A stretch of DNA of 9,479 nucleotides, taken from assembly GCA_934635545.1 (NCBI GenBank), contig CAKTZN010000069.1, positions 1 through 9,479 on the forward strand, read 5' to 3'. This document shows, piece after piece, positions 5,819-9,479 of this stretch (position 1 is its first letter; every line of letters begins with the position of its first letter). A model generated the notes under the pieces. The model saw only the letters and a program-made list of their open reading frames with translations, was not told the origin of the DNA and made no database searches. The DNA comes from an uncultured Oscillospiraceae bacterium. GTDB taxonomy: Bacteria; Bacillota; Clostridia; Oscillospirales; Oscillospiraceae. A program made the translations under genes and the position numbers.

Positions 5819-6667
5819 ATGATGAACCAACTCTTCGGTCAGGAGACCCATTACGGAGACTGCGCCCACAGGCCCAGTATGCACGGCATACTGATCCCCG
5901 GCAGGCGGGGACGGCTTTTCTCCGTGCTCTATACGGCGGCAGGGGAGGGGCCTCATCCCACAGTCCTGCAGCTTCACGGCATCCCCGGCTGTGAGCGGAA
6001 CTTCGACCTGGCGCAGGCCATGCGCCGCGGCGGCTTCCATGTGATGACCTTCCATTACAGCGGAAGCTGGGGCAGCGACGGGGACTATTCGCTGGCCAAC
6101 GATCTGGAGGACGCCCACACGGTGCTGGACTTCATCCTGGGGGACGAGAGCTACGGCTTCGACAAGCGGCGTATTTACACCGTGGGCCACAGTCTGGGCG
6201 GCTTCGTGGGCGGACAGCTTGCCGCCAGCCGTCCGGAAATCCGGGCGGCGGTGCTGCTTCTGCCCTGCGATATCGGGCGGATGCCGCGGATCGCCCAGGA
6301 GGATCCTGTGGCCTTCCGGGCTATCCGCAAGGAGCTGGAGGAGAGCGGCGGCTGGCTCAACGGCACCAGCGGCGAGGCCCTGTGGCAGGAGGCCAGAGAA
6401 CACAGCGCCGAATACTGCCTGGAGAGCGCGGCGGAGGCGCTGGCGAAAAAGCCGGTGCTGTGCGTCGGCGGTACGCTGGACACCTGCACGCCCCCGGCCA
6501 TGCACTGTGAGCCGCTGGCCCGAGCCGTGAAAGCGGCAGGCGGCAGCGCCTTCCGGATGCAGTATTTCACCACCGACCACGTCTTTTCGGACTATCGTCT
6601 CACGGTGGCGGAAACGGTGGTGGACTTCCTGCGCACCGAAGCGGAAAGGGACGCCGCCCTCCGGTGA
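5819..6667 (+). CDS. Alpha/beta hydrolase (serine esterase or peptidase-like)
   Basis: This 282-residue protein has the alpha/beta-hydrolase layout and no signal peptide, so it is probably cytoplasmic. LQLHGIPG (50-57) contributes the oxyanion region. The nucleophile elbow is GHSLGG (123-128), with Ser125. The likely acid is Asp221 in GGTLDTCTPP, and the likely catalytic histidine is His254 in TTDHVFSDYR, so the triad appears complete. The form resembles the dienelactone hydrolase or S9-like esterase groups, and a lid-like helical insert lies at about 150-205. The substrate is unknown. The start at 5819 is set by AAGGAGG (5805-5811) at 7 nt; an ATG at 5822 is next in frame. The gene stands alone between its own promoter and a convergent minus-strand unit only 15 nt away, with no obvious terminator between them. 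Confidence 0.85.
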   Translation: MMNQLFGQETHYGDCAHRPSMHGILIPGRRGRLFSVLYTAAGEGPHPTVLQLHGIPGCERNFDLAQAMRRGGFHVMTFHYSGSWGSDGDYSLANDLEDAHTVLDFILGDESYGFDKRRIYTVGHSLGGFVGGQLAASRPEIRAAVLLLPCDIGRMPRIAQEDPVAFRAIRKELEESGGWLNGTSGEALWQEAREHSAEYCLESAAEALAKKPVLCVGGTLDTCTPPAMHCEPLARAVKAAGGSAFRMQYFTTDHVFSDYRLTVAETVVDFLRTEAERDAALR

Positions 6668-6682
6668 GCCGTTCCCGCGGTC

Positions 6683-7432
6683 TTACAGCGCCTCGAAGCG
6701 GTGCCGGGGCTTGCCCAGGCTCTTTTTGCCGTACTCGATGGCCGCGGCGGGGCAATAGCAGATGCAGGCCATGCAGTGGGTGCAGCTTCCGCCCCAGACG
6801 GGCCTGCCGCTTTGCAGCGTGATGTTGTTCATGGGGCAGCGCACCGCGCACTGGCCGCAGCCCACGCAGGCGTCCGATACGGTGAAGGCCTTTGCCTTCA
6901 CGAAACAGGAATAGAAGATGGGATTCACCGGGCCGCTCATGAAGCGGTCATAGAGGTTATCGCGGGTGGGCGGAAATTCTGTCCCCGCCGCCACGGCGGC
7001 GATGGCCCGGTCTATGTCCGGCTCGGCCCCGGCCACGATATGCCGGGCCTCCTCCGCCTGGGGCGCATTGAACATGGCGATGTAGTTTTCCGGCATGACG
7101 ATCTGCGCCGTGCCCATACAGGTCAAGCCCTTCTCCTGACAGAGTGCGCGGCTGTACTTGTCGGCGCTGCCGATCTCGCCGCCGCAGGTCATAACGAACC
7201 ACGCCTGCTCTGCGCCGGTCAGCGCCGTGCGCAGTAGCCAGTCCCGGACGATCCGGGGGATACGCCAGGCATAGGTGGGGGTGACGATGATGAGCCGTTC
7301 GCCGGTCTCCACCGGGGCGGTGTCGCCCGCCTTGATGCGGTCGTTCATATCGCAGAGCGGCTCGTGCAGGGCATCCGCCATGCGCCGGGCCACATATCTG
7401 CTGTTGCCGGTGCCGGAAAAATAGAGAATCAT
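6683..7432 (-). CDS. EFR1-type protein: flavodoxin-like domain fused to a 2[4Fe-4S] ferredoxin
   Basis: The 249-residue protein joins an N-terminal flavodoxin-like fold to a C-terminal bacterial ferredoxin domain, the architecture of EFR1-family proteins in anaerobic Firmicutes. FSGTGNS (5-11) is the FMN phosphate-binding loop, and TPTYAWRIP (51-59) is a second flavin-contact segment. Two clusters are implied by CVGCGQCAVRCP (Cys189, 192, 195, 199) and CTHCMACICYCP (Cys217, 220, 223, 227), with an extra Cys225. It should move electrons between a flavin and Fe-S partners in the cytoplasm; the physiological partner is unknown. The ATG at 7432 is preferred over an upstream in-frame start because GAGGGGG (7446-7440) lies 7 nt before it and the family begins exactly at this MILYFSGTGNS. 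The start overlaps the stop of the deformylase gene by 4 nt (ATGA), so translation is probably coupled. Confidence 0.88.
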   Translation of the reverse strand: MILYFSGTGNSRYVARRMADALHEPLCDMNDRIKAGDTAPVETGERLIIVTPTYAWRIPRIVRDWLLRTALTGAEQAWFVMTCGGEIGSADKYSRALCQEKGLTCMGTAQIVMPENYIAMFNAPQAEEARHIVAGAEPDIDRAIAAVAAGTEFPPTRDNLYDRFMSGPVNPIFYSCFVKAKAFTVSDACVGCGQCAVRCPMNNITLQSGRPVWGGSCTHCMACICYCPAAAIEYGKKSLGKPRHRFEAL

Positions 7433-7839
7433 ATCAATACCCCCTCGCAGTGGTCGATCTCGTGCTGGATGATCTCCGCCGTCCAGCCGGTAAAGGTCTT
7501 GAGCCGGGTCTGGAGTTTCTCGTTCTGCCACTGTACCTTGATGGTCCGGAACCGCTTCACCTTCCGGCGGCCGGTGAGCGACAGACAGCCCTCCTCGGCC
7601 TCATAGGGGCCGTCGCGCTTCACGATGACGGGGTTGAACATGACCTGATACTTCCCGTCGTCGTCAAAGACGATGATGCGCTTGTTGACGCCGATCATGT
7701 TGGCGGCCATACCCACGCAGCCCTCCTTGTGGGCGGCCAGCGTGTCCAGAAGATCCTGCGCCGTGCCGAGATCCTCCGTCGTGGCGGTCTCGGCCCTCTG
7801 GGCCAGAAACGCTTCGTCTTTACAGATATCACGGATCAT
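7429..7839 (-). CDS. def: Short peptide deformylase-like protein
   Basis: Peptide deformylase removes the formyl group from the initiator methionine of new proteins, using a metal ion. All three motifs are present in 136 residues. Motif 1 is GCVGMAANMIG (40-50), motif 2 is EGCLS (83-87) with metal ligand Cys85, and motif 3 is HEIDH (126-130) with ligands His126 and His130 and catalytic Glu127. In motif 1 the usual Gln (AAxQ) is replaced by Asn47. The protein ends six residues after motif 3, so it lacks the usual C-terminal helix and is shorter than typical bacterial enzymes (about 150-185). It may be a second paralogue rather than the housekeeping enzyme. The ATG at 7839 follows GGAGG (7851-7847) at 7 nt. 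It overlaps the downstream EFR1-type gene by 4 nt. Family membership is sure; activity on nascent peptides is likely but not certain. Confidence 0.88.
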   Translation of the reverse strand: MIRDICKDEAFLAQRAETATTEDLGTAQDLLDTLAAHKEGCVGMAANMIGVNKRIIVFDDDGKYQVMFNPVIVKRDGPYEAEEGCLSLTGRRKVKRFRTIKVQWQNEKLQTRLKTFTGWTAEIIQHEIDHCEGVLI

Positions 7840-7896
7840 ATGTCATCCTCCCGCGTGGTGTTTTTCTTCGGCGTACAGCCGGCGATTCATGCTACT

Positions 7897-7925
7897 ATGA
7901 TACCGCCGCCGAAGGGAAAAAGCAA
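7897..7925 (-). promoter_or_regulatory. Predicted promoter for the deformylase-EFR1 unit
   Basis: On the minus strand, TTGCTT (7925-7920), 17 bp and TATCAT (7902-7897) form a plausible promoter. Its -35 matches that of the ppdK promoter. The leader to the ATG at 7839 would be about 50 nt. The divergent plus-strand promoter begins about 50 bp away at 7974. Confidence 0.5.
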
Positions 7926-7973
7926 CCTTCCGGGCGTGGATCACGGAAGATTCCTGTTGGACAGGACAAATCC

Positions 7974-8002
7974 TTGCCGCTGGACGGTATTTTTGGTATA
8001 CT
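7974..8002 (+). promoter_or_regulatory. Predicted extended -10 promoter for the split membrane gene
   Basis: TTGCCG (7974-7979), 17 bp and TATACT (7997-8002) are joined by an upstream TG (7994-7995), the same extended -10 block as in the holB promoter. Transcription would start near 8009, giving a leader of about 41 nt to the ATG at 8050. Confidence 0.6.
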
Positions 8003-8049
8003 ATAAGCCACGCAAAGCCGCGCAGAGGAACGGAAGGGGGAGAACGATC

Positions 8050-8217
8050 ATGGAAATGCGGCGCTATATCAGGCACTCCAGCGGCTGGTGGTGGCTCGCC
8101 GCCGTTTGCATGGCCATCGCCGTATGCTGTGCGGTAAAGGCCGCGCAGGTGCAGAAGGACAGGGAAGCGATGGGACCGACGCCGCTGCTGGTGGGTGAAG
8201 AGCAGGCGGGGGATTAG
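8050..8217 (+). CDS. Membrane protein of unknown function, N-terminal part (interrupted by a frame change)
   Basis: This 55-codon frame encodes a short basic N-terminus (MEMRRYIRH) and a membrane helix (about 12-32), then a polar stretch ending in TPLLVGEEQAGD before TAG at 8215. I do not recognise the family with confidence. It is probably not a stand-alone gene. A run of five G (8208-8212) lies just before the stop, and shifting by -1 there reads on as AGGLDVVYMTDWVY into the next frame without a break. One additional base would fuse 8050-9056 into a 335-residue protein. The ATG at 8050 is well supported by GGGGGAG (8036-8042) at 7 nt and by a good promoter, while the downstream part lacks both. 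Causes could be a real frameshift mutation, a programmed -1 slip, phase variation in the G run, or a sequencing error. Confidence 0.65.
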   Translation: MEMRRYIRHSSGWWWLAAVCMAIAVCCAVKAAQVQKDREAMGPTPLLVGEEQAGD

Positions 8218-8222
8218 ACGTA

Positions 8223-9056
8223 GTGTACATGACCGACTGGGTCTATCAGGTGACGGACAGAAGCGGCCGGGAGAAGGTTTTATACTTCGCCGGGGATGCT
8301 GACGGCTACGTCTATCTGGTGCGGCTGGGCGACGGGCAGTATACGGAATTTGCGGATATGACGGACGAATCGCCGGTTCGCCTGGCGGGCGTGCTCTGCA
8401 CCGTGCCGCAGGCATATCTTCCCGATCTTGCGGAGGTTGACGGCTCCACTGTCGAGGAGTATTTGGATTACTACGGCGACTACTACATCGACGCCGCCAT
8501 GACGCCTGCCGACCTGAATAACGGCTTCCGGACAGGCGCCGTATCGGCTTTTGCTGTCGGAGTGATCCTCCTGCTCCAGAGCGTTGCATTTTCCGTGCAG
8601 TTCAGGAAAGAGCTGCAGCAACTGGAAAAGAAGGGCCTGCTGGAGCGGGCGGAGTACGAGTTCCAAAATGCCCGGGGCGACCTCCACGGGGATGTGCGGC
8701 TCAGTGATACGTTCATTTACGGCAGACACGCCGCGCTGGCGCGGCCCCTGACGGATGTGCTGTGGGTCTATTGGCATGAGAAGACCGGCGCGGTGGATGT
8801 GCATCTGCTGACCGCCGATGGCCGCGACTGCATGCTGCGGCTGTCCGGCCAGGCGGCCCGCCGCAATGCGGAGGAGATCCTGCAGACGGTGGCTGTGCGC
8901 AATTCCGGGGTGCTGGTGGGCCGGACGCGGGAAAATGGCCTGCGCTATGACCGGCAGGTGCCCCGCATCAGGCAGCAGCGCGTTCACCAGATCGTGCTCT
9001 GGGCCGTATGGCTGGCGGCGGCCGCCGCGGCATGGCTGCTTCTGGGCCACGTCTGA
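8223..9056 (+). CDS. Membrane protein of unknown function, C-terminal part of the split gene
   Basis: As an open frame this starts with GTG at 8223 (or ATG at 8229) and has 277 codons. Neither start has a convincing ribosome binding site: a G-rich stretch at 8206-8212 lies 10 nt before the GTG. Frame 8217-8222 upstream of it is open (GAC GTA) and joins to the 55-codon frame before it. Residues 1-103 are acidic and Tyr-rich and would lie outside the membrane. A helix spans about 104-124, followed by a charged cytoplasmic region (about 127-254) that begins coiled-coil-like (ELQQLEKKGLLERAEYEF), and a final helix lies at about 255-275. The segment at 158-207 (LSDTFIYG to CMLRLSG) has the beta-strand pattern of a small PH-like domain, which is a weak impression. 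Function is unknown. It may be translated alone by coupling, or only as a fusion. Confidence 0.7.
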   Translation: MYMTDWVYQVTDRSGREKVLYFAGDADGYVYLVRLGDGQYTEFADMTDESPVRLAGVLCTVPQAYLPDLAEVDGSTVEEYLDYYGDYYIDAAMTPADLNNGFRTGAVSAFAVGVILLLQSVAFSVQFRKELQQLEKKGLLERAEYEFQNARGDLHGDVRLSDTFIYGRHAALARPLTDVLWVYWHEKTGAVDVHLLTADGRDCMLRLSGQAARRNAEEILQTVAVRNSGVLVGRTRENGLRYDRQVPRIRQQRVHQIVLWAVWLAAAAAAWLLLGHV

Positions 9057-9074
9057 AGCGGCCATTTCGGCATC

Positions 9075-9103
9075 TTGACAGCGGAAATAAAATTTGCTAC
9101 GAT
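9075..9103 (+). promoter_or_regulatory. Predicted sigma-A promoter ahead of a structured leader
   Basis: A perfect TTGACA (9075-9080), 17 bp and TACGAT (9098-9103) form a strong promoter. Transcription would start near 9110, giving a leader of roughly 110 nt to the ATG at 9219. Confidence 0.7.
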
Positions 9104-9128
9104 ACCACCAAACGAATCATGTCACGAG

Positions 9129-9191
9129 CCTGACCGGAAGAGCCGCGGAGACGCGGCTTTCCACAGGATACACGGTTAGCACAATCTAACC
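9129..9191 (+). promoter_or_regulatory. Structured 5' leader with two hairpins; possible cis-regulatory RNA
   Basis: The first hairpin pairs CCTG (9129-9132) with CAGG (9164-9167), and then GGAA (9136-9139) and AGCCGCG (9141-9147) with CGCGGCTTTCC (9152-9162). It has one bulged G and a GAGA tetraloop. A second hairpin pairs GGTTAG (9174-9179) with CTAACC (9186-9191). Downstream, CGGC (9197-9200) can pair with GCCG (9215-9218) around the AAGGAG ribosome binding site (9205-9210). No U tract follows the first stem, so it is not an ordinary terminator. I cannot match it to a known riboswitch class. Confidence 0.45.
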
Positions 9192-9218
9192 AAATCCGGC
9201 GCAGAAGGAGAATTGCCG

Positions 9219-9479
9219 ATGAAAAGAGCGTATCACAGATCCAAGTATGCAAAGCCGTGTGAGCAGTACTGCCGGGAGACTTATCCCGATGAGGCCGGTG
9301 CCATCTTCCAAAAAGCGGAGGAATACTATCTTGAATTCATGAAGGACATGCCCGACCTGGGCGAAAACATGATGGCAAAGAACATGCTGGACTGGTTCAC
9401 GATCCTCGCCTTCTACGAGGCCAGCGGCCACCGGATGGACGGCGAGACGCCGCTGGCCATCAAGTGCCGGGCCGTATAC
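9219..9479 (+). CDS. L-2-amino-thiazoline-4-carboxylic acid hydrolase-like protein, N-terminal part (runs off the right edge)
   Basis: Eighty-seven codons are present and the frame is open to the end of the window. The segment MPDLGENMMAKNMLDWF (44-60), then ILAFYEASGHRMDGE (62-76), resembles the helical N-terminal part of the L-2-amino-thiazoline-4-carboxylic acid hydrolase family common in Firmicutes. The founding enzyme, from Pseudomonas, opens the thiazoline ring on the route to L-cysteine. Most clostridial members have no tested activity, so the substrate should not be assumed. The N-terminus is basic with no signal peptide, which suggests a cytoplasmic protein. The ATG at 9219 follows AAGGAG (9205-9210) at 8 nt, behind a strong promoter and a folded leader. 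The family call rests on remembered sequence pattern and only part of the protein; the catalytic residues lie outside the window. Confidence 0.65.
   Translation, partial: MKRAYHRSKYAKPCEQYCRETYPDEAGAIFQKAEEYYLEFMKDMPDLGENMMAKNMLDWFTILAFYEASGHRMDGETPLAIKCRAVY

Noticed and set aside
7433..7531. N-terminal extension of the EFR1-type protein by 33 residues
   Set aside because: The extension overlaps the conserved end of the deformylase gene, and flavodoxin-type proteins begin at the MILYFSGTGNS segment. GAGGGGG lies at the right distance from 7432.
7450..8049. Upstream extension of the 8050 frame to a 255-codon plus-strand gene starting at 7450
   Set aside because: Most of the extension is antisense to the deformylase gene, whose motifs are intact. 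The ATG at 8050 has its own promoter and ribosome binding site.
9119..9133. Four-codon upstream frame (ATG TCA CGA GCC TGA) in the last leader
   Set aside because: It has no ribosome binding site and overlaps the base of the first hairpin. Nothing supports its translation.

Overview
The window looks like chromosomal DNA from a GC-rich Clostridia-type Firmicute, most likely an Oscillospiraceae-like gut bacterium. The reasons are the GC-rich coding sequence with Firmicute-style GGAGG ribosome binding sites and sigma-A promoters, the holB-ricT gene pair, a clostridial-type pyruvate phosphate dikinase, a LysM-G5-M23 peptidase, and an EFR1-type flavodoxin-ferredoxin. No rRNA, tRNA, insertion sequence or CRISPR array was seen. 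The genus is inference.

Layout. Positions 1-185 (minus) hold the N-terminus of ppdK, which reads out of the window. The intergenic region at 186-484 carries divergent promoters for ppdK and for a plus-strand operon: holB (DNA polymerase III delta'), ricT (PSP1 family, with a long Arg/Gly-rich tail) and a Cof-type HAD phosphatase (485-3574). A new promoter, preceded by a tandem GTTCAC repeat, drives a membrane-anchored M23 endopeptidase (3689-5422) and a 60-residue membrane miniprotein (5455-5637). A strong intrinsic terminator closes that unit at 5649-5688. A near-consensus promoter with a palindrome at its start site drives an alpha/beta hydrolase (5819-6667). Converging on it from the minus strand is a two-gene unit, a short peptide-deformylase-like gene overlapping an EFR1-type gene by 4 nt (7839 to 6683). 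Divergent from that unit, 8050-9056 encodes a three-helix membrane protein of unknown function that is split into two frames at a run of five G. The last promoter, at 9075-9103, makes a structured leader of about 110 nt ahead of a partial gene resembling the L-2-amino-thiazoline-4-carboxylic acid hydrolase family.

How the genes fit together. Most of the window is ordinary housekeeping and accessory DNA. HolB acts in replication, RicT in RNA processing and regulation, and the M23 unit in cell-wall remodelling. Deformylase plus EFR1 looks like one translationally coupled unit of unknown joint role. The best candidates for new biology are the split membrane gene with its possible slip site, the miniprotein that is little more than a signal peptide joined to a sorting-signal-like tail, the operator-like elements at the M23 and hydrolase promoters, the RicT tail, and the structured leader near the right end. 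I see no complete, clearly undescribed multi-gene system.
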